Origin: Mariprofundus ferrooxydans PV-1
GTDB lineage: Bacteria > Pseudomonadota > Zetaproteobacteria > Mariprofundales > Mariprofundaceae
Direction: 5' to 3'
DNA length: 64,000 nucleotides
Assembly: GCF_000153765.1 (NCBI RefSeq)
Contig: NZ_DS022295.1
Location: 980,594 to 1,044,593, forward strand
Both the position numbers and the translations under genes were made by a program. The notes beneath the pieces are model-generated. The model saw nothing but the letters and a program-made list of their open reading frames with translations, made no database searches and was not told the origin of the DNA. Shown here in pieces: positions 47,822 through 57,723 of this stretch; the first letter of the stretch is position 1, and each line of letters begins with the position of its first letter.

Positions 47822-49024
47822 TCACTGCAAAGAGTCCACCGCCTCTGAAATACGCTTAACCGCCTCTTCCAGCGTCTCCTGAGCAACAGCATAAGAGAAA
47901 CGCACATGACCGGGTGAACCGAATTCAGTACCGGGAACCAGTGCAACACCGGCCTTTTCCAGCAACCATTCGCACAGCACCACATCATCTTCAATGACAA
48001 GACCGCCGGGCGTCTTTCTACCGATCAGACCGGTTACAGACGGAAATACATAGAAGGCACCATCAGGCATGATGGCATGCATACCGGGTACGGCATTGAT
48101 AGCCTTTACCAGCCAGCCGCGACGCTTCTCATAGGTCTGCACCATCTCATCGAGTGCATCCGTTGGACCTGTCAATGCAGCCAGCGCCGCCTTCTGGGCG
48201 ATAGCGTTAGGGTTGGAAGTCGATTGCCCCTGAATTTTAGTCATCGCCTTGATAATAGCCGACGGACCAGCACAGAAACCGATACGCCAGCCGGTCATGC
48301 AATAGGCTTTGGATACGCCGTTGAAGGTAACCGTCTGCTCTTTCAGGTCCGGATTCACTTCGGCAAAGGTCGCAAACGGCTGACCCTCGAAGATGATTTT
48401 CTCATACATATCATCGGTAGCAACAATCAGATCAGGGTGTTTACGTACCACCGCACCGATAGCTGCCAGCTCTTCGGCCGTATAGACCATACCGGTCGGA
48501 TTCGATGGAGAATTGAGAAACAATACCTTGCAGCGATGACACAACACTTCGTCCAGCTGTTCAGCCGTGACCTTGAAATGATCCTCCGCCTTCGTCGGTA
48601 CAATTACCGGGATACCTTCGGTCAGCTTGACCATGTCGGGATAGGAAACCCAGTACGGCGCCGGAATAATAGCCCGCTCGCCGGGGTTCATCACCGCCAT
48701 CAGCAGGTTGAAAATACACTGCTTGCCACCGGTGGAAACCAGAATGTCTGCCGGACTGTAATCCAGATGGTTGTCGCGGCTGAATTTTTCAGCGATCGCC
48801 TGACGCAGTTCAGGAATACCGGCCACTGCCGTATAGCGCGTGAAGCCGCTGTTAATCGCCTCAATACCCGCGTCACGAGCCGCCTGCGGCGTTTCAAAGT
48901 CCGGCTCACCAACCGACAGTGAAATCACACTGCGTCCGGCCGCGCGCATCTCAGCCGCTTTCGCCGTGATGGCCAGAGTGGCCGAGGGTTTGATCTGCTG
49001 TACACGAATAGATAGTCGTTTCAT
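47822..49024 (-). CDS. Class I/II aspartate aminotransferase-like enzyme
   Basis: PLP-dependent aminotransferase of 400 aa from ATG 49024 (MKRLSIRVQQIKPSATLAI is the usual opening; the frame extends to 49042). Family features are SLSVGEPDFETP, NSPSNPTG, the PLP lysine in FNGVSKAYCMTGWRIGF and the C-terminal substrate arginine in GHVRFSYA. The pattern fits the AspC group of subfamily Igamma, which transaminates aspartate and sometimes prephenate or aromatic acids; exact specificity cannot be read. It lies 46 bp after an AsmA-like gene on the same strand. Confidence 0.92.
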   Translation of the reverse strand: MKRLSIRVQQIKPSATLAITAKAAEMRAAGRSVISLSVGEPDFETPQAARDAGIEAINSGFTRYTAVAGIPELRQAIAEKFSRDNHLDYSPADILVSTGGKQCIFNLLMAVMNPGERAIIPAPYWVSYPDMVKLTEGIPVIVPTKAEDHFKVTAEQLDEVLCHRCKVLFLNSPSNPTGMVYTAEELAAIGAVVRKHPDLIVATDDMYEKIIFEGQPFATFAEVNPDLKEQTVTFNGVSKAYCMTGWRIGFCAGPSAIIKAMTKIQGQSTSNPNAIAQKAALAALTGPTDALDEMVQTYEKRRGWLVKAINAVPGMHAIMPDGAFYVFPSVTGLIGRKTPGGLVIEDDVVLCEWLLEKAGVALVPGTEFGSPGHVRFSYAVAQETLEEAVKRISEAVDSLQ

Positions 49025-49069
49025 GTCAAAATGATGCCACACCGTTCACAGACATGACAAGCAGAATCA

Positions 49070-51670
49070 TCATGGCTGTGGCTGCCACTCCGGATGCGGC
49101 CATTTTCCGCTGAGTATTAAAGCGCTGCTACCGCGCAGCGCACCTGTAATCGCGCCATCTGCCGTGATCAAGGCATCACCGCGATAACGCTTGCCGTGGC
49201 TGGTCAGATCAATACCGGAGAGGTCGGCATCCTGCTCATGTATCCGAAAGCGGAGCTTCAGCCTCTTGAATGCAGCCGGCGCTGCGTCGGCACCCTCTTT
49301 TGACTGCTGCACTGTATGCGGCAACCACGTGCCGCTGTAAATCGTAATATCGCCATTGCTGTGCTGCCAGTCGCCAAGACCGGCCACAGGCAATGTCCCC
49401 TTGAGTTCAACATTCGCCTGCATCTTGCCGGAGAGATCCGCCTGCAACCATGCTCCCATCCATGGCATCTGCTCCAGCAGCAGATCCCGTCCTCTGATTT
49501 TTCCATAGATACGTAATAAATCCTGCCCCGGTTCAAGCACGAGGGCATCCGTCTGCAAAAGGCCGCTGGCAAAAGGCACCTGGCCGTGTATCAGCTTCAA
49601 CTGCCCCTGACTCAACTGATAATCTGAACTAATCCCCTGCCATTGATAGCCACCCAAATTCAAATTCGCCTTATCAATATGCCCGTGCAGACGAAGGTCC
49701 ATCCACTCAGCCGGCAGCGGTGGCAACGTCTGCCAGTCAAGGCTGCTGTCCAGCACATCGATAGCACCTCTGCGCGCAGGAGCACTAAATTCCCCTCTGA
49801 GTTCAGCCTGCCACGGCGTGCCGCTCACCTGCAAATGATCGCTACTGAATACACCTCCGGCTGCCTTCACCCTGCCAGCCAGGCGCCAGCCAGCCGTACC
49901 CAGTTGTTGCAGATCCCACACACCATCGGCATCAACCAGCGCACCTGTTTCATGTTGCCAAACCAGGCTCCCGTTTCCTTCGACACTTCCGTGCCAGAGT
50001 CGCAGCCAGGCAGGCAGGATAAAGTGGTTTTCATTCAGGTGATCGAGATCCAGCTGTAGTTCGAATAGTTTGAGTGTATCGACTTTCTTTGTCTGAGCGT
50101 ATTCAAGATGGGCAAGGTGTGTGGTATCCAGCGTACAGTTGTCCATCTGAATCGAATCCGGCTGACTAATCAGTGACTGCCAGCCGATCGTTGCCTGACA
50201 GCTGGCGGCAAACCCTGCCGGTTTCAGCCACTGCTGCTCGCCATAACCCACCGTCGCCTGAGCGGCATCAAGATCAATCTGCAACTGTGAGTGCTTCGGT
50301 TCTTCATGCAGGATAATCCCCGCCCGTAGCGCCCCGCTGCCGGAAAGCTCCGGCACCTGCTTCAGACTCGATAACAGCAGGTTGCCCAGCGGCTGCCATA
50401 CACCATCCGCCAGCTTCTCGGATGCCAGCTTTAACTGCCACCCCGGATGTGAGCGGTGGCGTATACCGGCAGCAGATTCAGCCTGTAAATCAATAACGCC
50501 TTCGAATTGAGGGAATGAAACCTGCGCCTGCCCCGTCCATCCTCCCCTATCCCCGTGCAGATCGGATGCCACCAGACGCATCGCAGGCAACCCCAGTGCC
50601 TGCTGCTGTTCGTGATGGTATGAAAGACGGGTCAATCCAAGACTGCCCGATGCCTGCCAGGCATCACCATGCCAACGAACCATCCCGGTTAGTCGGGTAT
50701 TGCCATCAAACCATGGCAGAAGAGTGGTTTGTGGCAATAACTTGAACCATGCTCCGACAGGTACATTGCGTGCATCCAGACGGCTCTCGCACTTTCCGGA
50801 CAAACAATGCCCGTCCAGTGCAATGACGGCACGATCCTGCAAGTGAATAAAACTGTCGTGCCAGACCAGCTCGCCATCGGCAGGGTGGCTTATTTTACCG
50901 CGCAGGCGCATCGGCTCCTGCTCCTGCCCTGCCACTGTCACATCATCCTGCGCTTCAATTTCGCCAAACAGGGACCAGCCCTGATGCCTTGTAATATCCA
51001 GCGTCAATCCACCGGTCAGTCGCCGATTCTGCCGGCTGAACCACTCCGTCAGCATGGCCGGCGCCACTGATGTCAGCAGCGAAGCAGGTATCGACTTCAG
51101 TTTCATTTTTCCGAAACCGGACATCACTGCTCCGGCCCGAAATGCAATCTGTCCGTGCCCCTGCAGGGCATAAGCGCCATGCCGCGCTGATATCTCCCAC
51201 AACGCTTCGCGATTCAGACCGATATTGCGCACATCCAGCTGTATATTTTCCAGTTGAGGGGAACCCTCGGCATCGTCTATCGTAGCGCGATTCATGTGCA
51301 CCCGGTCAAAAGGGAGTGATGCAAAGGAGACAGACAGCGAGGCAAGCGCATCCCCATCCAGTTTTACGTGCGCATCGTGAACATCCAGCGTGCCCATCTC
51401 GACCTTACCGAACAACAACGGCAACAGATGAATACTGACATCCACATGCCCGGCCTGCACAGAGAGGCCCGGTGAGGTAAAGGTTACATGATCCAGGCGC
51501 AAACCAACCCCGTGCATCAGGTTCAGTCTGGCACTCTCAGCCTCCATTCGGGAACCACTCAGCCGGCTGGTCTGATCCACAATAGCTGCGTGCAATGCAT
51601 TCTCATCCAGCCGCCACCAGAACAGGGCCGCCAGCAACATCAGCACAATGGCAAGCAGCCACTTGTTCAT
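49070..51670 (-). CDS. AsmA/TamB-like large periplasmic protein
   Basis: An 866-aa protein with a single N-terminal membrane anchor (KWLLAIVLMLLAALFWW) and a long, mainly beta-strand periplasmic body with repeated short hydrophobic alternations. The N-terminus (LNLMHGVGLRLDHVTFTSPG... then KVEMGTLDVHDAHVKL) is AsmA-like, and the C-terminus has LRFRIHEQDADLSGIDLTSHGKRYRGDA. Such proteins are bridge-like factors moving phospholipid or aiding outer-membrane assembly. It sits between gatB (19 bp) and the aminotransferase gene (46 bp), so it may be in the gatCAB transcript. Confidence 0.8.
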   Translation of the reverse strand: MNKWLLAIVLMLLAALFWWRLDENALHAAIVDQTSRLSGSRMEAESARLNLMHGVGLRLDHVTFTSPGLSVQAGHVDVSIHLLPLLFGKVEMGTLDVHDAHVKLDGDALASLSVSFASLPFDRVHMNRATIDDAEGSPQLENIQLDVRNIGLNREALWEISARHGAYALQGHGQIAFRAGAVMSGFGKMKLKSIPASLLTSVAPAMLTEWFSRQNRRLTGGLTLDITRHQGWSLFGEIEAQDDVTVAGQEQEPMRLRGKISHPADGELVWHDSFIHLQDRAVIALDGHCLSGKCESRLDARNVPVGAWFKLLPQTTLLPWFDGNTRLTGMVRWHGDAWQASGSLGLTRLSYHHEQQQALGLPAMRLVASDLHGDRGGWTGQAQVSFPQFEGVIDLQAESAAGIRHRSHPGWQLKLASEKLADGVWQPLGNLLLSSLKQVPELSGSGALRAGIILHEEPKHSQLQIDLDAAQATVGYGEQQWLKPAGFAASCQATIGWQSLISQPDSIQMDNCTLDTTHLAHLEYAQTKKVDTLKLFELQLDLDHLNENHFILPAWLRLWHGSVEGNGSLVWQHETGALVDADGVWDLQQLGTAGWRLAGRVKAAGGVFSSDHLQVSGTPWQAELRGEFSAPARRGAIDVLDSSLDWQTLPPLPAEWMDLRLHGHIDKANLNLGGYQWQGISSDYQLSQGQLKLIHGQVPFASGLLQTDALVLEPGQDLLRIYGKIRGRDLLLEQMPWMGAWLQADLSGKMQANVELKGTLPVAGLGDWQHSNGDITIYSGTWLPHTVQQSKEGADAAPAAFKRLKLRFRIHEQDADLSGIDLTSHGKRYRGDALITADGAITGALRGSSALILSGKWPHPEWQPQP

Positions 51671-51689
51671 TGTTGCCCGCGCACGCTTA

Positions 51690-53123
51690 TCACCCTTTGA
51701 GCAATACTTGCAGTCGCTGATTAACCATGGCCGGATTTGCCTGTCCCTTTGACGCCTTCATCACCTGTCCGACAAAGAAACCCATCAGCTTATCCTTGCC
51801 TGCCCGGTAACCGGCCAACTGATCGGGATTGGCGGCCATCACAGCCTCAATAATCGCATCAATGGCACCGCTATCACTGACCTGCTTTAGTCCCTTAGCC
51901 TCAATAATCGCATCGGCATCATCGTCCGATTCCAGCATGGCATCGAGGACATCCTTGGCGATCTTGCCTGAAATCGTGTTATCGGCGATTCGATCCAACA
52001 TACCCGCCAGACGCTGTGCGGAAACAGGCGAATGCTCGATCTCCTTACCCAGTTCCTTCAGTCGACCCAGCAGTTCATTGGCCAGCCAGTTGGCACAGCG
52101 TTTCGGATCAGCAGGATGTGCCGCTACCAGCGATTCATACCAGTCAGCCAGCGCGCGCGTCTGAGTCAGGACATCGGCATCATAGCTGGAGAGACCATAT
52201 TCGGTTTCAAAGCGATGGCGCAACTGACCGGGCAACTCAGGCATACCGTCCCGGATGGCATCAACCTGCTGCTGCGTCACACGCAGCGGCGGCAGATCCG
52301 GCTCAGGGAAGTAGCGGTAGTCGTGCGCCTCTTCCTTACTGCGCATGGGACGGGACTCGCCCTTGGCCGAGTCGAACAGGCGCGTCTCCTGCACCACTTC
52401 ACCGCCATCCTCAATCAGTTCAATCTGACGGTTTACCTCATACTCGATCGCCTGTTTGATAAAGCGGAACGAGTTCAGGTTCTTAAGCTCCGCACGCGTA
52501 CCGAAAGGCGTCCCCGGCTGATGTACCGAGACATTGGCATCGCAACGGAACTGACCCATCTCCATGTTCGCGCCGGAAACATCGAGGAAGACAATCAGCT
52601 GATGCAACTGCTTGAGGTAGGCGATCGCCTCATCGGCAGAGCGCATGTCAGGCTCGGATACAATCTCCATCAGCGGCACGCCCGAGCGGTTCAGATCGAT
52701 ATGGGAGACCCCATCCAACCCCTCATGCATCGATTTACCGGCATCCTCTTCCATATGGATACGGGTGATACCGATACGCTTTTCACCACCATCTTTGACC
52801 GGAATATCCAGATAGCCATTCTCCACCAGCGGCACGGCAAACTGGCTGATCTGATAACCCTTGGGCAGGTCGGGATAGAAGTAGTTTTTGCGGTCGAACT
52901 TCGATTCCAGGTTGATATCGGCGTTGATCGCCAGCCCCGTCAGAATGGTTTTCTCCGCCGCTTCGCCGTTGAGTACCGGCAGCTGGCCCGGCATGCCAAG
53001 ACAGACCGGGCAGGTCTGGGTATTGGGCTCGGAGCCGAATTCGGTAGAGCAGCCGCAGAATGCCTTGGTGGCAGTATTGATCTGAACATGGACTTCCAGT
53101 CCGATAACGACTTCCCAGCTCAT
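51690..53123 (-). CDS. gatB: Asp-tRNA(Asn)/Glu-tRNA(Gln) amidotransferase subunit B
   Basis: Kinase/tRNA-binding subunit of GatCAB, which turns mischarged Glu-tRNA(Gln) or Asp-tRNA(Asn) into the correct amide form. At 477 aa it has normal length. Family segments are [32 protein letters not shown] and [11 protein letters not shown], with the zinc cysteines near CGCSTEF and TCPVCLG. The C-terminal YqeY-like tail with [19 protein letters not shown] is present. The start overlaps the gatA stop by 4 bp. Confidence 0.97.
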   Translation of the reverse strand: MSWEVVIGLEVHVQINTATKAFCGCSTEFGSEPNTQTCPVCLGMPGQLPVLNGEAAEKTILTGLAINADINLESKFDRKNYFYPDLPKGYQISQFAVPLVENGYLDIPVKDGGEKRIGITRIHMEEDAGKSMHEGLDGVSHIDLNRSGVPLMEIVSEPDMRSADEAIAYLKQLHQLIVFLDVSGANMEMGQFRCDANVSVHQPGTPFGTRAELKNLNSFRFIKQAIEYEVNRQIELIEDGGEVVQETRLFDSAKGESRPMRSKEEAHDYRYFPEPDLPPLRVTQQQVDAIRDGMPELPGQLRHRFETEYGLSSYDADVLTQTRALADWYESLVAAHPADPKRCANWLANELLGRLKELGKEIEHSPVSAQRLAGMLDRIADNTISGKIAKDVLDAMLESDDDADAIIEAKGLKQVSDSGAIDAIIEAVMAANPDQLAGYRAGKDKLMGFFVGQVMKASKGQANPAMVNQRLQVLLKG

Positions 53124-54598
53124 GACTCACCTCCGTTGGCGGCAAATGCCTGTGGCGTTTGGCTGCTCCACTCCGTCGCCGATTCATAGGCTGAGGCTGC
53201 ACCCAGCAGCACATCTTCACGCCAGGCCGGTGCAATCCACTGCAGACCGACCGGCAGACCATCCACCATACCGCATGGCTGCGACAGGCCGGGCAAACCG
53301 GCCAGATTCAGCGCGAGCGTAAATATATCGGCAAGATACATGGTCAGCGGATCATCGGTCTTCTCACCTACGGCAAAAGCGGTCACCGGACTGGTCGGCG
53401 TGGCAATCACATCCACCTGCTCGAACGCCTGCAGGAAATCCTGCTGAATCAGTGTGCGCACCTGCTGCGCTTTCAGATAATAAGCATCGTAATAGCCCGA
53501 TGAGAGCGCAAATGCACCGGTCAGAATACGGCGCTTTACTTCCGAACCGAACCCCTCATCCCGGCTGCGCGTATACATATCGAGCAGGTCTTCCGGCTCA
53601 TCGCAACGGCGACCGAAACGCACACCATCATAACGCGACAGATTGGCAGAGGCTTCCGACGGCGCAATCACATAATAGGTCGCCACGGCATACTCGGTAT
53701 GCGGCAACGAAATATCGACGATTTCCGCACCCAGCGCTTCACACTGCTTCAGGGCTGCTTCCACGGAGGCTCGTACGCCTGCATCCATGCCATCAACAAA
53801 ATACTCCTTCGGTTTGCCGATTCTCAGGCCCTTCATATCCGTTTTGTCACATGCTGCCAGCCAGTCCAGTTCTGGAGCATCTGACACAGATGTCGCATCG
53901 CCGGAATCGTGACCCGACATCGCTGCTGTCACCATGGCGGCATCACGCACACTACGGGTCATGGGCCCCGCCTGATCCAGAGATGAGGCAAAGGCAATAA
54001 TGCCGCGACGCGATACGCGTCCGTAGGTCGGTTTCAGGCCGGTAATACCGCACAGCGCTGCCGGCTGACGGATCGATCCGCCGGTATCGGTACCGAGTGC
54101 TGCCGGCGTCAGTGCTGCTGCAACCGCACTGGCCGAACCGCCGGACGAACCACCGGGAATACGACTGACATCCCACGGATTCCGACATACGCCGAAGGCC
54201 GATGTTTCGGTCGATGAACCCATGGCGAACTCATCCATATTGGTTTTGCCCACCAGCACTGCGCCCGCCTCCTTCAGACGAGTAATCACGTGCGCATCAT
54301 AAGGCGCGTTAAAACCGTCAAGGATATTGGAGCAGCAGCGCGTAGGACCATCCTGGGTACAGAAGATATCCTTGACCGCGATCGGCAGACCTTCCAGCGG
54401 ACGTGGCGCATGCTTGGCGCGATAGGCATCGGACGCCTGCGCCTGAGCCAGCACATGATCGGCATCCAGATGCACGAATGCATTAAGCGCCTCATTGTGG
54501 GTCGCGATACGATCCAGATAGAGCTGTGCTATTTCAACAGCCGTAGTTTCACCCGCATCCAGACGGGCCTTGATTTCAGACAGGGAACTAAATGGCAT
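53120..54598 (-). CDS. gatA: Asp-tRNA(Asn)/Glu-tRNA(Gln) amidotransferase subunit A
   Basis: Glutaminase subunit of GatCAB: an amidase-signature enzyme that frees ammonia from glutamine. From ATG 54598 it is 492 aa. The Ser-cis-Ser-Lys triad is visible: Lys in AVKDIFC, Ser in PGGSSGGSA and the nucleophile Ser in [12 protein letters not shown]. The upstream ATGs at 54613 and 54610 are less likely than the one preceded by GGAGC. It is the middle gene of gatC-gatA-gatB. Confidence 0.97.
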   Translation of the reverse strand: MPFSSLSEIKARLDAGETTAVEIAQLYLDRIATHNEALNAFVHLDADHVLAQAQASDAYRAKHAPRPLEGLPIAVKDIFCTQDGPTRCCSNILDGFNAPYDAHVITRLKEAGAVLVGKTNMDEFAMGSSTETSAFGVCRNPWDVSRIPGGSSGGSASAVAAALTPAALGTDTGGSIRQPAALCGITGLKPTYGRVSRRGIIAFASSLDQAGPMTRSVRDAAMVTAAMSGHDSGDATSVSDAPELDWLAACDKTDMKGLRIGKPKEYFVDGMDAGVRASVEAALKQCEALGAEIVDISLPHTEYAVATYYVIAPSEASANLSRYDGVRFGRRCDEPEDLLDMYTRSRDEGFGSEVKRRILTGAFALSSGYYDAYYLKAQQVRTLIQQDFLQAFEQVDVIATPTSPVTAFAVGEKTDDPLTMYLADIFTLALNLAGLPGLSQPCGMVDGLPVGLQWIAPAWREDVLLGAASAYESATEWSSQTPQAFAANGGES

Positions 54599-54652
54599 GC
54601 GATGCTCCATCAATATTGGGGATAGCGGTATTCATCAAGGTGAGAAACGACA

Positions 54653-54931
54653 TCATTCGATCACCTTCGGCACCACATAGAGGCCGGACTCCACTCTCGG
54701 CGCTATGGCCTGCAGAGCATCACGGCGATTACTGTTGGTCACTACATTCGCACGCAACGGCATGGCCGCATCATGCGGGTGTGCCGTCGGCGCAACCCCT
54801 TCGGTATTCACTTCGGAAAGCTTCTCGATATAACCGAGAATGCCGCCCAACTGCGGGCCCAATTCATCGGCCTCACTATCGGTCAGCCGGATGCGGGCCA
54901 GCATCGCTACTTTTTTGACATCTATATCCAT
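54653..54931 (-). CDS. gatC: Asp-tRNA(Asn)/Glu-tRNA(Gln) amidotransferase subunit C
   Basis: Small 92-aa subunit that wraps around GatA and stabilises the complex. The start at ATG 54931 (MDIDVKKVAMLARIRLTDSE) is the family N-terminus and has GAGGCGG upstream; the extension to 55033 is spurious. The conserved LGGILGYIEKLSEVNTEGVAPTAHP block and the C-terminal VPKVIE are typical. It lies 54 bp before gatA and starts the operon. Confidence 0.95.
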   Translation of the reverse strand: MDIDVKKVAMLARIRLTDSEADELGPQLGGILGYIEKLSEVNTEGVAPTAHPHDAAMPLRANVVTNSNRRDALQAIAPRVESGLYVVPKVIE

Positions 54932-55066
54932 CGTGTCCGCCTCACTATTTTGTGCGCGAAGCATAGTCGCGGCATGCGCTTTTCTCCATAACCAATCAGC
55001 TAGCGCCGCTCTCATAGACGTAAAATGGATCAACAGGTAAAAATTACCTCAAATCGAGGCGTCCGA

Positions 55067-55759
55067 TCACTGCAGATGCTTTTCGAAGAAGGCCAGGGTG
55101 CGTTTCCAGGCAAGTTCAGCAGCGTCCGGATTGTAGCCGAGCGGAGGGAAGTTCTTTAAATCGGCCTCTTCATTTGCGAAGGCGTGCTTGGCGTCGTAAC
55201 GATGGAACTCGAAATCGACGTTCGCCTCACGCAGCTTTGCCTCCAGCGCATCCACGCCACTGACAGGAAAGACCTGATCTCGCGTACCCCAGTGGCCCAG
55301 CAGCGGCGCTTTAATTTTGGATGCATCTACGTACTCGAGTGGCGGATAGCCATACCACGTAGCATTGGCGTCGCTCTCCGGAACGAATACCGCCGAGAGC
55401 AGCGTGAGCGCCCCACCCATGCAAAAACCGGTCACACCCACTCTGGTACTGCCCGAACCCTTGAGATACTGCACGGCACCGCGAATCTCCTGCCCCGCGG
55501 CATCGCCAAAGTCCAGGCTGGTCATCAAATGCTCGGCCTCGTTGGCCTCCAGCGCCAGCTCGCCGCGATACAGATCAGGTACCAGTGCACGGAAGCCAGC
55601 CGCAGCCAGCTTGTCAGCGACGCGCCTGATCTGGTCGTTGAGCCCCCACCACTCCTGAATCACCACGATCCCCGGCGCACAATTACCCGCTTTCGGTTCG
55701 GCCAGATAGGCCTTCGACATGCCGCCGTCTGGCCGTTTAATACTGATCATATCACCCAT
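55067..55759 (-). CDS. Dienelactone hydrolase family protein
   Basis: A 230-aa alpha/beta hydrolase of the dienelactone hydrolase family (carboxymethylenebutenolidase-like). The catalytic triad is Cys (VTGFCMGGA), Asp (GTRDQVFPV) and His (YDAKHAFAN). The opening segment CAPGIVVIQEWWGLNDQIRRVADKLAAAGF is diagnostic. ATG 55759 has GGAGGAAG upstream and is preferred over 55780. No chlorocatechol pathway genes are nearby, so the natural substrate is probably not a dienelactone. Stand-alone gene between gatC and the repeat-rich island. Confidence 0.93.
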   Translation of the reverse strand: MGDMISIKRPDGGMSKAYLAEPKAGNCAPGIVVIQEWWGLNDQIRRVADKLAAAGFRALVPDLYRGELALEANEAEHLMTSLDFGDAAGQEIRGAVQYLKGSGSTRVGVTGFCMGGALTLLSAVFVPESDANATWYGYPPLEYVDASKIKAPLLGHWGTRDQVFPVSGVDALEAKLREANVDFEFHRYDAKHAFANEEADLKNFPPLGYNPDAAELAWKRTLAFFEKHLQ

Positions 55760-56375
55760 AACTTCCTCCAGACGCTGCATGAATCGGCGGGAACCTGCAC
55801 TGCGTAAGAGTACGGACTATGGCAGAACCTGAAAGCGCGTATCTTGCACCGTCCTCTATGACAACCCAGCCACCCGGTCGTTACCTTTTTGGAGAAATAG
55901 AGGAAGGCCTTGTTTCTCAGATAGAACACTCGCCACCAACAGCCTTGAATATATCGATTGTACCCTGGCCTGGCCCGGTCATGTGCAGTCACACGGGTCA
56001 TAATCAGTGCATTCGACATCATTTGAAACGTGCTCAACGGGTCGCGAGCAGAAATCGTGAGATCGGCGACAGTATATGCTCATTTCTTACCATCCTTCCG
56101 TTTCCTCCCCTGCTTCTGCGGGCGAAGCAATGTAATTAGTGTATTTAGTAAACTGTCACCGTAATTCGGCCTGAAACAGATGCTGCAGTCGCTGCAATGA
56201 ATCCGAGACCGAACCCAGCCAACAGACTACGCCAGATAAACGCCCACCATACCGATGCTGCTCTCAACCATGTGACTTCCAGTTCTTCCAACCTATCCCC
56301 TCACTCATCAATCCGAATTAAATAATGCGGCACCGAAACTTCGATGATGGTTAGGGGGACTTCTCTCTATCCCAT
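55760..56375. other. Gap of about 600 bp without a supported gene
   Basis: The edge between the core genes and the AT-rich island. A plus-strand ORF at 55819-56139 has no family feature and an odd composition; I do not accept it. A stretch near 56180-56320 has some codon-like patterning but no intact frame and may be decayed sequence. No promoter, repeat or RNA was identified. Confidence 0.5.
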
Positions 56376-56606
56376 TTACTTAAGTGACTCAGATGGCTTC
56401 AACATGACGCGCCCCTTCTTAAATGCCTTTATGCCCAAGAAAGAAAGCAAAATAAGGAATACTGCTGTGCCTGCGAGGAAACCCACCCCATAGCCCGAGG
56501 CCTCATTATTCAGAAATATCGTAATCACGCTGAATGCGCGTAAAGCAGCCAGAGCTATAAGAATGACTCCCACGATGATTAATATGACTCCGCCAGCCTT
56601 TCTCAT
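56376..56606 (-). CDS. Small membrane protein (MRKAGG family), intact copy
   Basis: A 76-aa protein with two membrane helices (about 6-30 and 39-60) and a basic C-terminal tail (KAFKKGRVMLKPSESLK). It starts 6 bp after the 104-aa membrane-protein gene, so the two form a coupled pair. The same first seven residues appear in a cut-off copy at 57652-57705 that follows the paralogous 100-aa gene, proving that the pair was duplicated. No family recognised. Confidence 0.65.
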   Translation of the reverse strand: MRKAGGVILIIVGVILIALAALRAFSVITIFLNNEASGYGVGFLAGTAVFLILLSFLGIKAFKKGRVMLKPSESLK

Positions 56607-56612
56607 TTTATT

Positions 56613-56927
56613 TTATCCTCCATTCCCATCGGGAAAATCTCCAATCACTCCGAACCACATCAAAAGAATAAATATGTACACAGCAACACCTACGAGCAAA
56701 GTTATTATTCTTTGATATTTTGGCGCATCCGCGCCCACAGTGCCGCGCAAAGTCATATCCCACCCGTAAAAGAAGGCAATAATTGGATCCATTATATACA
56801 TCATGCCTATCAACGCTATCCAATGCTCACCCGGCATGGACGGAAACAGCAGGGGCTTCACTACAATGCCAAGCACAACAACATGGAAGAAAATGTTAAG
56901 TAGTAATGTCTTCGTCTTTGTCTTCAT
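56613..56927 (-). CDS. Small membrane protein, paralogue A
   Basis: A 104-aa protein with three hydrophobic helices (about 8-28, 34-55 and 74-96) and a conserved middle block FYGWDMTLRGTVGADAPK. About half of its residues are identical by eye to the 100-aa protein at 57724-58026 (GADAPK, NIFFH, W-GVIG). It is followed by the MRKAGG protein. Family not recognised. Its place among toxin-like tails and coupled membrane proteins makes an immunity or accessory role possible, but this is inference. Confidence 0.68.
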   Translation of the reverse strand: MKTKTKTLLLNIFFHVVVLGIVVKPLLFPSMPGEHWIALIGMMYIMDPIIAFFYGWDMTLRGTVGADAPKYQRIITLLVGVAVYIFILLMWFGVIGDFPDGNGG

Positions 56928-56993
56928 GCTCTATCCATAATTAGGGGTATTGTGCCTCTCCTGTTGAACTAGATTAAGGAATAAGAGGAATAA

Positions 56994-57064
56994 GGGGTCA
57001 GATCCCTTTTCCAGTCGAATCATCAAATCCGCTGCTAAACAAGCGCAAAACGAGTCCTGACCCC
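56994..57064. repeat. 71-bp GGGGTCAG...CTGACCCC element, copy A
   Basis: Left end GGGGTCAG (56994-57001) and right end CTGACCCC (57057-57064) are exact inverted repeats. The interior begins ATCCCTTTTCCAGTCGAATC and is nearly identical to copies B and C. The flank reads AATAA before and TAGTTTTTT after, as in the other copies. No ORF. It is REP- or MITE-like, and no transposase is in the window. Confidence 0.88.
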
Positions 57065-57086
57065 TAGTTTTTTCTAGTTTTTTCTT

Positions 57087-57368
57087 CTATTCCCCTTTCT
57101 TACTAGGCAATGGGAGAAAAATTAGAAGTACTGCTCCAAATAGGGAAATAGCATCAATTAACAAGTTGTCGTTCACTTCCAAAAAAGAGAAACGGTGATG
57201 ATCGAATAAACTAAAGTAAGCGCCCAATAACATTACTCGTATCACATAATACAAAATTAGTACCAATGCTGATACATTAGTTTTTCTTTTCAGTGCAAAA
57301 GTCGTGTATGTAATGACTATGATTACTAGTAATAATATTGCAGTATATACATCTAGCGCCAAAGCCAC
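57087..57368 (-). CDS. Small membrane protein coupled to a toxin-like tail, 93 aa
   Basis: A 93-aa protein with three membrane helices (about 5-26, 33-52 and 69-87). The start is GTG 57368, whose G is shared with the TAG stop of the upstream remnant frame (TAGTG), a classic coupled junction. Length and layout match the 91-aa protein at 59000-59275, which follows a tail of the same family. The pattern suggests an immunity protein or partner to a membrane-active toxin. AT-rich. Family not recognised. Confidence 0.68.
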   Translation of the reverse strand: MALALDVYTAILLLVIIVITYTTFALKRKTNVSALVLILYYVIRVMLLGAYFSLFDHHRFSFLEVNDNLLIDAISLFGAVLLIFLPLPSKKGE

Positions 57369-57657
57369 TATTTACTCTCCATCAAGTTATCAATACCTGA
57401 TAAAGCTGTTCCAGACTCAATCATCAAGCCCCTTATTTTCAGCGTGCGATATCTTTTCACAAAATCAACACTCTTTAGACTTCTATCATATTTATATAAC
57501 TTAAATACTTTTGGCTTAAGAATTCCTACGTTAAAGGCTTCCCAATGATATAGCTAAATCAACCAAGTTATATGCATAGTGTCCATCATTTTCATCCTTA
57601 GCCATCAGTTGGTAAATCATTTTAATTCCACCGTCATTACCAGAGAATCCCTCATAA
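57368..57657 (-). pseudogene. Frameshifted C-terminal remnant of a toxin-type (DUF4225-like) protein
   Basis: Read on the minus strand, a first frame gives YEGFSGNDGGIKMIYQLMAK and DGHYAYNLVDLAISLGSL, then stops at TAA 57531-57533. A one-base shift continues AFNVGILKPKVFKLYKYD to LSGIDNLMESK and a TAG stop at 57368-57370. Together this resembles the end of DUF4225 proteins as I remember them (NxAY-VDL-LS-LKP-R-F-Y). The N-terminal part is missing; the upstream edge meets a truncated repeat element. It is thus both truncated and frameshifted, while the coupled membrane gene after it is intact. Confidence 0.6.
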
Positions 57658-57705
57658 AGAATAAGGGGTCAGGACTTGTTTTGTGATGCCACCAGCTTTC
57701 CTCAT
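57652..57705 (-). pseudogene. Truncated second copy of the MRKAGG small membrane protein gene
   Basis: Starting at ATG 57705 (or 57711, in frame), the codons read M-R-K-A-G-G-I-T and then run into the end of a GGGGTCAG element, ending in TGA at 57652-57654. The first six residues equal those of the intact gene at 56376-56606, and the position, just after the paralogous 100-aa gene, is equivalent. The break point is the element boundary, so the element, or recombination between elements, removed the rest. Confidence 0.65.
57665..57684. repeat. Truncated, inverted end of the 71-bp element
   Basis: GGGGTCAG followed by GACTTGTTTTGT matches the reverse complement of the right end of copies A-C (GGGGTCAGGACTCGTTTTGC) with two mismatches over 20 bp. 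The rest of the element is absent. It lies at the junction of the cut-off MRKAGG gene and the DUF4225-like remnant, and it is flanked by AATAA as in the full copies. Confidence 0.65.
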
Positions 57706-57723
57706 TTGCATCCCCTCTCTGCT

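Noticed and set aside
52032..53189. Plus-strand ORF of 385 codons across gatB and the end of gatA
   Set aside because: Fully antisense to two certain genes; its length reflects the codon bias of gatB, and it shows no family motif.
55819..56139. Plus-strand ORF of 106 codons
   Set aside because: No similarity, no ribosome-binding site, and an unusual composition; treated as intergenic.
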